From NCBI GenBank assembly GCA_958298945.1, contig OY282605.1, positions 119,966,267-120,030,266 of the forward strand: DNA of 64,000 nucleotides, given 5' to 3'. Origin of the DNA: Atherix ibis. Lineage: Eukaryota > Arthropoda > Insecta > Diptera > Athericidae. Positions within the stretch are counted from its first letter, which is position 1; every line of letters begins with the position of its first letter. The position numbers and the translations under genes were made by a program. Under the pieces are notes generated by a model that did not search any database, was not told the origin of the DNA, and saw only the letters and a program-made list of their open reading frames with translations. Below, one piece after another: positions 48,502-58,725 of the stretch.

Positions 48502-49716
48502 CGAGGTCTGTTAAAAAAGTATCGCGAATTTGGTGTTTTTTCAAAAATTATTTATTTATTCATGAATATCTATTTTGTCCCTTTCAAAGTAATTTTTTTC
48601 CAATCCTCAAAGCACTTCAAAAATTATTTTTTGTGATCTTGTTCAGCTCCTACTTCAATGCCGTCTTTATCTACTCAATCGTAGCTTTGCGTCGTCCTTT
48701 CATGGGGCTCTTCAGTTTTGAGTATGAGAAAAAGTCACAGGGGGCCAGATCTAGGGAATACGATGACTGCGGTATTATTAAAAATTCGCCCACAAGCAAC
48801 GATGCGTGAGCAGGGGCGTTATCATGGTGCAAAAGCCAATTTTTGTTCTTCCACAAATCTGGGCGTTTCTGGAGGATTGCTTCTCGCAACTTGCGCATAG
48901 CTTACAGGTAATATTCCTTATTGACCGTTCTACCCTGTGGCAAGAACTCATGATGCAGCGCGTCCCTGCAAACGAAGAAAACTGTAAGCAGAACCTTCAC
49001 ATTCGACCGAACTTGGCGCGCTTTTTTCGGTCTTGAGCTTTAATTTCCACGTCATAACCATAAAACCATAATTCGTCACCAATTATGACTCTCTGGAGCA
49101 AATTTGGTTCATCGCAGACAGTGTCCAACAGCTCCTAAGCAATGTTAATGCGATGCTGTTTTTGGTCGAAATTGAGCAATTTTGGTATAAATTTCGCGGC
49201 GACCCGTCTCACGCCCAAATCATTGGTAAAAATCGAATGGCATGAGCCAATCGATATGTTTAAGTCCTCAGAAACTTCTCTAACGGTGATTCGACGATTG
49301 GCCAATACTATTTTCTTCACTTTATCAATGTTTTCGTCTGTTGTTGACGTGCTCGGGCGTCCGGCACGCTTTTCGTCGTTCGCATCTTCTCGGTTCTCTA
49401 AGAACATTTTGTACGACTGATAAACGTTGCTTCAGTCAAAGGTAGCTACACCATTTTCGTAATGCGTTCGCGAAATAAATTTTGTTTTTCACACAAAATT
49501 TGATACAGATTCTTTGATTCATTTTTTGGAATGGGCAAAAATCGGAGACAAGCCAAAACACGTGCAAGCAAAGCAGCTGTCAAAAATTAACTGAACATTC
49601 AAAATGGCCATAAGTGAGAGACATGAGTACCAAAATAACGCCACAAAAGAATCGAAAATTGAATATACGCAACCCGCGGAAATTCAAAATTCGCAATACT
49701 TTTTAAACATACCTCG
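48502..49716 (-). mobile_element. Mariner M1 copy G, sister of copy F
   Basis: It starts CGAGGTCTGTTAAAAAAGTA after TA at 48500-48501 and ends before TA at 49717-49718; 1,215 bp. On the minus strand the transposase (start at 49522, MNQRI in place of MDQRI; end near 48556) contains GREDANDEKRAGRPSTSTTD, ITVREVSEDLNISIGSCHSIF, a stop early in the KELL region and RPKKARQ. It shares with copy F a deletion after the GGCGAATTTTT stretch, a deletion of about 30 bp before ATTACTTTGAAAGGGAC, the substituted CTCATACTC, and two TAG stops in the tail. None of these is in most other copies. Confidence 0.9.
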
Positions 49717-49718
49717 TA

Positions 49719-51998
49719 CAATCTAATAATATATTAAAAATAATATTGTTCAAAATTAGTTATTGGCATTCCGTTTTAAAAAAAAAATTCCTCGTCTACA
49801 GTTAATATAATAAAATACTGGTAAATCAAAAAAAAAACAAGAAATATTTTCAATAGAATTTGTAAATTGATTAAAAAAATGTTATTTTATTGAATGGAAT
49901 AATATTTTTTTTTTATTAATATTTAAGAGTATAATTAAATATGAATGCATATTTTTATTGAATTTACAAATAAATAAGGAAATATGTATTTTTATGATCA
50001 TTATTGTATAAATTATTTTTATTTGGTTATAAAATTACACTTTATCATTTTTATGTGACAAGGTAGACTAGGTGATGAGTATAAAAAAAAGAAAAAAAAA
50101 ATATATGCAATTATTGTGTGTGTTTAAGTTCTTTGGAAATATTTTATTTTTAATACTAGTAAATATGAAAAAAAAACTTCATAGATTCTTTAAATATAAT
50201 AAGTAACAAAAAACGATATTTTTTTTTATGGAAATTACCAAATAATAGAAACGAAAAAGAATAAAACTAAGTAATTATATGCGGTGATGATGTGTTTATA
50301 TTCAAGAACTTTATATGCATTTGCTGCGAATGGTGTCACATGTGAGCGTATTTTTTTTGTGTACTTAATCTTACCGAAGTGATTATTTTTAAGTAGTGAC
50401 AATTACATTTTTTGTAATAATAAAATTTTGTAAAAGTGTTTTTAAAGTGATTTTTAATAAAAACCAACCCAAAATTATAGTGGAAAAAGAACTGTTGTAT
50501 GGTTTCGTTGTGCACTATGGATATCTCTTCATGTCTTCTTCTTCTTTTTCATTTTAATATTTCTTTTCTGTCCTATAAAATGATCTGTCATTGAAGTGAC
50601 ATTTGTAAGGTGATCGGGTAAAATTAATTATGGTGCAATCAAGCTTTTAACCAAACAAATTATTCAACGAAATATGTTTTTTTTTGCACTTGTTTTTCTT
50701 TTTCATAGGTATTTATTACAATATTTTTTTATATGCAGCAATAACAAAAAAATGTATATAGTAACAGTAGAAAAATAGTAGAATTAAAAAAAATAATAAA
50801 CATTACATGTTTTGTGGCCATAAGGGTAATTATACCATTTCTATTTGAACGGTGCATGTTACCTATTGTGGTTATTAATAACAAATTAAAGAGTTTTTTT
50901 TATGCATCATTTACATAATGTGCTAGTACTAATATTACCAGTTGCGGTTTTTTTTCTTTATCATATCAAGAAATAATAGCACACATATTTTTAATAGTAT
51001 TTGAGTTTTTTTTTTGATAATAATTTATTTAGAAGTGAGGTTATGTCTCTGTTTGATATAATCAGGAATTTATGATATAACATTTTTTTAAATTTTTTTT
51101 TTGAATTTGGTTAGCTATCTACAACTACATTTATATTGTAACAAGCAGATTTTATGACAAAAACACTGCAATGACAGCACAGGAACATATGAGAGTAAGC
51201 ACCCATCGGTGTTTTTCTACCTAATGAAATGTTAAAATTTTCATATATCTCGTGGCCAATTTCTTTTTTAACGCCGATGATTGTAGGAAAGGTAACAGAG
51301 GAAAGCTTTTTAATGAGAAGATTATAGTGATAGGATAGTAGAGACTGAAACTTTTTATAACGAGTGACGCACAAATCATGAACGAATGTCACGAACATAG
51401 AACGGGGCATCAACGAACATAGAACGGGTCATCAACAATTTTCCGTTTTTTATATTGTGATTAAAAGTTTGTTCTTAAGTGTCAGTTTCGATTTGTTGTC
51501 CAGTAGTCTAAGAAGTAGTCAGTAACGTCTGTTGAGCGTTCCAAGAAAGTCTCAAATACCGTACTTTGTCTTTTGATGTAATAATGTCGCTATTAAAGTA
51601 ATATTGGGTTGCAGGGCTATATATTTCTATATAGAAAATTTTGTGCTTCGGAAAGAAAAGTTTAATAAAATGCATTTAAAATTCTGATTTATATATTTTA
51701 AAATAAAAAATTAATCACAGGAAATTGCTAAATCTGCATTGATGAAATTTTCTTATATTTTAGATATATTGTAAAATATTACTTGAAAAGATTGGATAAT
51801 GATTATGCAATCAAATATATTTTCATTCAAATGACTGTCACGACACTTGTTGTAGGACTCGATCTTTTTTGGGTATTTTTTTAATGATTTTTTTTTGTAT
51901 ATTTCGGGCTGTTATTTGGGCATTTATAAGCGCTTGTTGGTTTTTGAAGTTTAAATATTTCATGTGAAAATACGGTTTTATTAGTATTTCTACAAGAA
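49719..51998. other. AT-rich gap with a 22-bp tandem duplication
   Basis: No gene is supported. A 100-codon minus-strand frame (51111-51413) has no recognisable domain. ACGAACATAGAACGGG(G/T)CATCA occurs at 51391 and 51413. A phrase near 51840 (TGTCACGACACTTGTTGTAG) resembles the reverse complement of sequence near 10437 and may mark an old dispersed repeat. Confidence 0.4.
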
Positions 51999-52000
51999 TA

Positions 52001-52900
52001 CGAGGAAGTATCTGGAATTTTGAATTTCCGCGGGTTACGTATATTCGATTTTCGATTTTTGTGGCGTTATGTTGGTACTCATGTCTCTTACTTATGCCGA
52101 CAAGTTCGGCTATTTTGAATGTTCAGTTAATTTTTGAAAGCTGCTTTGCTTGCACGTGTTTTGGCTTGTCTTCGACATTGCTAAGGAGCTGTTGGACTCT
52201 GTCCGCGAGGACCCAAATTTACTCCAAAGGGTCATAACTGGTGACGAATCATAGGTTTATGGTTATGAGGTGGAAACCAAAGGTCAATCATCCCAATTGA
52301 AGCTGCCGCACGAGCCAAGACCGAAGAAAGCGCACCAAGTTCGATCGAATGTGAAGGATTTGCTTACAGTTTTCTTCGATTGCAAGGGCGTGGTGTATCA
52401 TGAGTTCTTGCCACAGGATAGAACGGTCAATAAGGAATATTACCTACAAGTTATGCCCAAATTGCGCAAAAAATCCGCCAGAAACGCGCGGATTTGTGGA
52501 AGAACAAAAATTGGTTTTTGCACCATGATATGCCCCTGCTCACGTATCGTTTCTAGTGCACGAATTTTTGGCCAAAAACAATACACTAATAATACCGCAG
52601 CCACCGTATTCCTCATATCTCGCTCCCTGTGACTTTTTCTTGTTCCCCAAACTGAAGATCCCCATGAAAGGGGTCGATACTACGCTACGATTGAGGACAT
52701 AAAGACGGCATCGAAGGAAGAGCTGAACAAGATCACAAAAAAAGATTTTTTGAAGTGCTTCGAGAAATGGAAAAAACGTTGGCACAAGTGTATAATATCT
52801 GGTGGGGATTACTTTAAAGGGGACAAAATAGATATTTATGAATAAATAAATAATTTTTGAAGAAAACACAAAATTCGCGGTACTTCTTGAACAGACCTCG
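52001..52900 (+). mobile_element. Mariner M1 copy H, internally deleted
   Basis: The left end CGAGG follows TA at 51999-52000 but lacks about 10 bp inside the TIR. The right end has the M1 repeat ending at 52900 with TT in place of TA. A deletion joins the 5' leader (GTCTTCGAC) directly to ATTGCTAAGGAGC, removing the start codon and DNA-binding region. The catalytic half has a stop at DES*VYGYE, then RPKKAHQVRSNV, VFFDCKGVVYHEFLPQ and VNKEYYLQVMPKL. Length 900 bp. Confidence 0.88.
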
Positions 52901-53099
52901 TTTATTGCATTTTTGAAAAACAAAAAGTTTTGCAATTTATTCGATTCAAAACGAATGCCACGAAGACCAATAATTGTGATGAGGGCCAAAACCGAGTAAC
53001 GATTTTCTGTCCGATTGAAGTCTAATTTTTAATTAGTCCGAACAGTATAATGGCATGGCTGGAACTTGCACTTATAGGCCACTTTTATGGCTCCATTTA

Positions 53100-53126
53100 C
53101 GAGGGTCATTCAACAGGTACTTAGCC
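53100..53126 (+). repeat. M3 left terminal inverted repeat
   Basis: 27 bp, starting CGAGGGTCATTCAACAGG. Pairs with 54350-54376 with one mismatch. Its first eight bases, and 13 of its first 14, are shared with the TIR of family M2. Confidence 0.93.
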
Positions 53127-53277
53127 TCACCGCCCGATGGAACTGCTGTCACAAAAGAAATTTACCATCGTGCAGTACATTCTTTCAGTAGCCTACTGTC
53201 AAAGTTTCAGTCGATTCCCTTCATTAGTTTTGTTTTGAAAGCCTTTGAAAGCGAGCGTGTCGGTCGGTTGCACAAAA

Positions 53278-54366
53278 ATGGAAAAAGAACAATATCGTTC
53301 GGTGATTAGATTCTTGTTTTTGGAAGGGAAAACGCGCAGCGAAATCAAATATCGCTTGGATGCTGTGTATGGTGACTCTTCTCCTTCGATGGCGACCGTC
53401 AAGAATTGGTTCAACGAGTTTGTTCGTGGCCGCACGTCGGTTTTTGATAAGCCACGCCCAGGTGCCCCAAAAACGGCTGCTACGGAGGAAAACTTTAAAA
53501 AAATCCACGATCTCGTGTTGGCAGACCGTCGATTGAAGGTTCACGAGATAGCTGAGACTGTGGACATCGCAGTAGGAACGGTGCATCATATTCTATACGA
53601 AGAACTGGGTATGAGAAAGCTGTCGGCGCGATGGGTGCCGCGTTTGCTCACACCGGAAAACAAGCGCAACCGTGAGACCACATCGGCGACGTGTTTGGCG
53701 CTGTTTCAGCGCAATCAAGCGGAGTTCTTGCGTCGTTTCGTGACCGTCGACGAAACATGGATTCACTGGTACACACCAGAGACCAAGGAACTGTCGAAAC
53801 AGTGGACTTCACCCGGCGAACGGGCTCCGAAGAAGGCGAAGACTGTTCGATCGGCCGGAAAGGTGATGGCCACCGTTTTCTGGGATTCACAAGGTGTGAT
53901 CCACATCGATTACCTCGAGAAGGGTAAAACAATCACGGGGCGCTACTATGCTGACTTATTGGGCCGATCTGACGTCGAATTAAAGAAAAAGTGGCCCCGC
54001 TTTGCGAAGAAAATAGTGCTGTTACACCACGACAACGCGCCGGCTCACACCTCCGCCGTCGCCGTGGCCAAATTGGTCGAATTGCTGCCCCATCCACCGT
54101 ACTCTGCAGATTTGGCCCCCTGTGACTACTTTTTGTTTCCAAACCTGAAAAAATCACTCACCGGGAATAGATTTGGGTCGAATGAGGAGGTCATCGTCGC
54201 CACGGAGGCCTATTTTGCTTCCCTCGAGAAAATGTATTTTTTGGACGGGTTAAAAAAGTTAGAGCATCGTTGGGCCAAGTGTATCGGGCTTGAAGGAGAT
54301 TATGTGGAAACAAAATTGCCACTTTTCCAAAATTCGTTTTTCTTTTGTGGGCTAAGTACTTGTTGA
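53278..54366 (+). CDS. Mariner transposase, uninterrupted frame, four residues short between catalytic aspartates
   Basis: A cut-and-paste transposase of the mariner family, related to M2 and the irritans-type enzymes; it would act in the nucleus on the element's TIRs. The ATG at 53278 (MEKEQYRSVIRFLFLEGKTR) gives 362 residues and matches the N-terminus of relatives. A TTG 33 bp upstream only extends the open frame. Two helix-turn-helix regions lie at about residues 1-50 and 70-115, and the linker WVPRLL at 119-124. Catalytic aspartates: D158 (DETW), D252 (HHDNAPAH) and D283 (SADLAPCDYF). Only 30 residues separate D252 and D283, where mariners have 34. The shortage lies at VELLPHPPY, where relatives have a longer VEL-xEL stretch. 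The frame runs into the right TIR, adding about 18 residues after the usual GDYVE end. No intron is seen. Confidence 0.93.
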   Translation: MEKEQYRSVIRFLFLEGKTRSEIKYRLDAVYGDSSPSMATVKNWFNEFVRGRTSVFDKPRPGAPKTAATEENFKKIHDLVLADRRLKVHEIAETVDIAVGTVHHILYEELGMRKLSARWVPRLLTPENKRNRETTSATCLALFQRNQAEFLRRFVTVDETWIHWYTPETKELSKQWTSPGERAPKKAKTVRSAGKVMATVFWDSQGVIHIDYLEKGKTITGRYYADLLGRSDVELKKKWPRFAKKIVLLHHDNAPAHTSAVAVAKLVELLPHPPYSADLAPCDYFLFPNLKKSLTGNRFGSNEEVIVATEAYFASLEKMYFLDGLKKLEHRWAKCIGLEGDYVETKLPLFQNSFFFCGLSTC

Positions 54367-54376
54367 ATGACCCTCG
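54350..54376 (-). repeat. M3 right terminal inverted repeat
   Basis: Inverse of the left TIR. It overlaps the last codons of the transposase frame, whose TGA stop lies at 54364-54366. Confidence 0.93.
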
Positions 54377-54378
54377 TA

Positions 54379-57200
54379 AGTAAATATTATCTACTTACGA
54401 GTTTTATACAATTTTCAAATAAAAGGACTATACTTTCCAAACCATGAAATGAATAGCCCAATTGTTAAAACTTCAAATTTTCTTTATAAATTCCTTTTTA
54501 AAATAATATTTACATATACTTTATAATAAATGAAATATTTTATTTAATAGAAAGAAAACTAATGACTTACAACAACCTTTAAAATGGAAAAACATTGTTT
54601 GACTTTTTGTTTTAACAACTATTTTATCGGAACTAATAAAAGAAGAAGTTTTTGCGCAATAATTACTAAAAATTACAAGTGCGCTCGTATTTAAGTAGTT
54701 CATAGAAAAAGCTTAAAGAAAGGTCAAAATATAACAATTCGATCAAATAACAATTCGAAACAATGGGTGCAGCTTCAACAAGTTTAATAGTTATTCAACC
54801 AGATCTCTTGGAAAGGTTTAAAGGGTATTTTAAAAAAAAAAAAAAATATTATAGTATTATTTTTGTTTTACTATTAAATAAAATTGAGAAGGTGCATTCA
54901 GATCTATTTAATTTCCTTTCATTAACATTTGAAAATATTTCATTTTGACATTAACTAGTAGTAAATATAAAAATATAAATACAAAAATACTTACCATACT
55001 TGCAATATGGTGTATATTTGGTGATGAATTATAACAAAAATAGTATGGGAAAATGATCAGAGTGTGATGAGAAAAATTTTAAAATAGTGAACTAAGAAAA
55101 ACCATTGCAATTAAATATAAAATTGCAATTCATATAAATTTGTCTGCAATTATTGGATTAAAATTTAAATAATCGATCAAGATTAGGTACTCTAGAGTAG
55201 TGATTTTTGGCAGTTGCAACATTTGCGAATCAGCAGGAAAATTCCACTTTGATTGTCTATCGAGGTGCTTTCAATGATATTTACTACAACAGAATTAATT
55301 ATTTTCACGTTTATTCAATAGAAAAAGAATCATCGAATACATGTGGTTTGGCAGTTTTCCTTACAGTTCGAAGGTGTTCCATCTACCTTTTTTTTTTTTC
55401 GGTGAGCGATTTGTTTTAATGATCACCTTGTTTTTACACACCGTACGCATAAACTAATGATAAATTAATCAATTCGAATGCTTCTACTTCAAATAATTAC
55501 CCTACAATGATTTTTTTTCATTAATTAAATTTCATTTTGGGAAAAACTCTAAACTTGCAAGGTCGTATGAGGTTAAATTTTGCACGTTTCACAGCTACTG
55601 CAGTATTCGGCAGTGGCGTTACGTTGGCTTGTGCTGTAGCACAGAGGGTGGTGCCATCTTTTGTTTTCCGTCGTGATGATTAATTTCATTTTGCCAAAAG
55701 GTCCATAAGAAAATTGGCATTTTCTTCGTTTTTCTTTGGCAAAAAATAATTTTTCACTCTTATTTTTTCAGAATTACATTCTTTTATATGCAATTTTTCT
55801 TATTATTTTCGTATAGAAATATCATCAATTTAAATTTGGTATCATTAATTTTAAAGTTGCCGGAAAATTATATTGCACAAAACTAATTATTAAAGTGCGG
55901 AAATTTATATGTAAATTTTGGTTGCTTTTTTTTGTTTTTTTTTTTGTAATTTTTAGAATTTCTTGTTACAGTTTAAGAATGAATGTTTATTTTTGTAGGA
56001 GATTTTTTTTCTTTTACTAAAATTAATGATTTTTAAATATTGTCTAATACTATTGATGGGAATTAGTTCAAGTTTATAAGAGAATTGTTTTATTTCTGTT
56101 CTAATATATTAATCATTTTTGGTTAGTGTTTTTTTTTTTAATATATTGTGATAATTATTTAAAAATTATATTTGAAACATTATTAATAGGAATTCACATA
56201 GTGGAATTTTAAGAAATAATTATATACGTGTATACCGAAAAAATTTTAATTAATTAAGAATATTTTTATAATTATTACTATTCTCAAAAGTTATTAATAA
56301 ATTGTTCTCTTCTTAATTTTTAATTTAGCATCAAGTCGGGTGTGAATTTTTTTTGAAAATATTTTCTTACAAGGTGCGGCAGAAAAGTAAGAAGATTGAT
56401 TTTTTTCTCTTTAACCATTTTATTTCATTTTTATACATTAATTTTATCGCTTTCGGAATAGTTGCCTTGGGCAGGAGGCGTTGTATAGCAATTCTTTAAG
56501 GTTCACGGTACCAAATTGGTGTCCTCTAAAAGTTCTTTAATCTTGGGATAACGTATGGACTGATATTATTTTCTTTAAAAAAAGGAAACAAAAAATCCCT
56601 TTTTATGATAAAAACTCAGAAATGACCTTGTGATCTAATGCAAAGAATCTTATTTCGGAGTCTTTTAAGAACTTTTTTCTATAAAAAAAAACTTGGTTGG
56701 CAGTTTATTCCGGAGGCACAACAAGGGAATTTGTACTTCATAAAAATACCTTATGTCACCGAAATCTGGTGATTTTGATAAGAAATGTTCCCTATGACAC
56801 TTTTCGTAAGTTAAAACAAAAAAAAGTTTTATGGCAAAAAATTTCAACACACTTTGTAATAAATTGCTCCAAATTTTGTTGATTCATTTTTTGTAACACA
56901 AAAATTTCGCTGATAGATTTTTCGTAACCCTATTGGGGGCAATTTGTACTTCACATCATGTAAGGATAAACGTCAAGAGGGGATTTCTCTAGTATTTCTA
57001 CAATAGATAACTCTCAATGATAACGGTGTCATATACTTTATGTCATACCTCGTAAACCAAATGTTACAAAGAGTATGGCTCTAAGAAAGTAAGCCAATCA
57101 ATTAAAAATTGTCTCTTAAAATTCCAATCTATGAAAAGGATAAAAAAATAGAGTGCTAGAGCTTCAGAGGTATAATTCTGACAGTAAAACTAAATACACA
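54379..57200. other. AT-rich stretch, possibly with an old transposon trace
   Basis: No gene is supported. At 55,560-55,710 there is a less AT-biased, non-coding patch. From about 56,370 (GGTGCGGCAGAAAAGTAAGA) to 57,000 the sequence has transposon-like character, with overlapping frames on both strands at 56,665-56,882, but I cannot name a family. Confidence 0.35.
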
Positions 57201-58723
57201 CCAGGGTTATAAGCTTAAATCCGATGTTTGGTCTAAGATAGCGTGAGTGAGCGTATTAAGCTACCATGGGCACGCCATACTTTTTCTTTTATGAGTTTAA
57301 CAACTGTCAACATTAATCAGTGCAAATTGTAAGCAATTTCGTACAACGACATACATTTTTCCTTTGGTAAGCATGTCTAGTTTTGTGCGAGAAAAAGAGC
57401 ATATGCGGGAAGCTCTGCTTTTCTACTTCAATTTGAAGAAATCGGCTGCCGAATCGCATAGAATGATTATGGAGGCCAATGGTCATAGTGCTTTAACGGA
57501 CGTGCTGCGATTGGTTTCGTTGGTGTTCAAAGACGGCAATTTTGACTTGTGGGACAAGAAGCATGAAAATCGGCCTAGAAAGGTTGAGGACAATCAATTG
57601 CAGGCTCTTTTGGACAAAAACGATACCCAATCGTAAAAAGTGCTCGTGGAGCAAAGATCGGAAAATGGGTGCCGTATGAAATGAACGATAGGCAGATGGA
57701 GCGACGCCAAAACACATGCGAAATCTTGCTCGCCAGACAAAAAAGAAAGTCGTTCCTGCATCGGCTTGTGACAGGCGATGAAAAGTGGATATATTTCGAG
57801 AATCCTAAATGCAATTCCTCCACGACAACGCACCATCGCACACGTCAAAAATGGTCCGAAACTATTTGGAGACACTCAACTGGGTGGTGCTACCCCACCC
57901 CGCTTATTCACAAGACCTGGCCCCTTTCGATTACCACCTGTTTTCGTCGATGTGCCACGCGCTCGCTGAGCAGCACTTTGATTCTTACGAAGATGTCCGA
58001 AAATGGCTTGATGAGTGGTTTGCCTCGAAAGAGAAGGAATTTTGTTGGCGTGGTATCCACTAATTGCCCGAGAGTTGGAAAAAAAGTCGTTCTTGGCTCG
58101 GATTGTGACAGGTGATGAAAAGTGGATATATTTCGAGAATCCTTAATGCAAGAAATCATGGGTTGATCCCGGCCAACCATTAACCGCTCCCCAAGACCAA
58201 ATCGCTTCGGACGGAAGACGATGCTGAGCGTTTGGTGAGATCAGCAGAAATGTTGAAACCTGATGAAACTATCAATACCCACCGCTACCACTAACAATTG
58301 ATTAAATTGCACCGTGCTCTGCATGGAAAAAGGACGGATTATCAACAAAGACATGACAAGATGATTTTCGTCCACGACAACGCACCATCGCACACGTCAA
58401 AAATGGTCCGAAACTACTTGGAAACACTCAACTGGAAGGTTCTACCCCACCTTGCTTCTTCCGACTACCACATGTTTTCGTCGATGGGCCACGTGCTGAC
58501 TGAGCAGCACTTCGATTCTTACGAAGACGTCCGAAAATGGCTTGATGAGTGGTTTCCCCCAAAAGAGCAGGAATTTTTTTGACGTGGTATCCACAAATTG
58601 TCTGAGTGATAGAAAAAATGTGTAGCTAGCGAGTATTTTGAATAAATTTGTTTTTGCTTTCTATGTAAAAAAACAAGTGTTTTTGTGACTATAAAAACAG
58701 CGGATTTAACCTTATACACCTGG
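57201..58723 (+). mobile_element. Mos1-like mariner M4 copy 3, chimeric
   Basis: The left end CCAGGGTTATAAGCTTAAAT is at 57201 (flanking TA mutated). The right end, the inverted repeat finishing ACACCTGG, lies at 58723, followed by TA at 58724-58725. At 1,523 bp it is longer than a complete element because the catalytic half is present twice. The first pass has lost about 100 codons and runs to the C-terminus. At a poly-A tract (about 58078-58085) it joins a second pass that starts again before the first catalytic block. Confidence 0.88.
57373..58645 (+). pseudogene. Chimeric Mos1-like transposase pseudogene
   Basis: ATG 57373 starts MSSFVREKEHMREALLFYFN; the frame breaks near 57636 and continues with ERRQNTCEILLARQKRKSFL, VTGDEKWIYFENPKC. 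A deletion at about 57813 jumps to FLHDNAPSHTSKMVRNYLET, then LPHPAYSQDLAPFDYHLF with D34D spacing and KWLDEWFASKEKEF to a stop at 58063. From 58083 KKSFLARIVTGDEKWIYFENP appears again, followed by a partial middle region, a second HDNAPSHTSKMVRNYLETLN and a third block shortened to LPHLASSDYHMF. The tail ends near 58645 with EYFE. The duplicated parts differ by several substitutions. Confidence 0.87.
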
Positions 58724-58725
58724 TA

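Larger units (their letters stand above)
53100..54376 (+). mobile_element. Mariner M3, complete with TIRs and TA duplications
   Basis: A 1,277-bp element between TA at 53098-53099 and TA at 54377-54378. The TIRs start CGAGGGTCATTCAACA and match over 27 bp with a single difference at position 17. The interior is one uninterrupted transposase frame. Its composition (many CG dinucleotides, G/C-rich third positions) is unlike the AT-rich host sequence and most decayed elements nearby. It is the youngest-looking element of the window and the only copy of its family here. Confidence 0.95.

Noticed and set aside
51111..51413. 100-codon minus-strand frame as a host gene
   Set aside because: No recognisable family, and no supporting context.
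53245..53277. Upstream extension of the M3 transposase from a TTG codon (11 extra residues)
   Set aside because: The ATG at 53278 aligns with the N-terminus of related mariner transposases, and TTG is not a usual start in insects.
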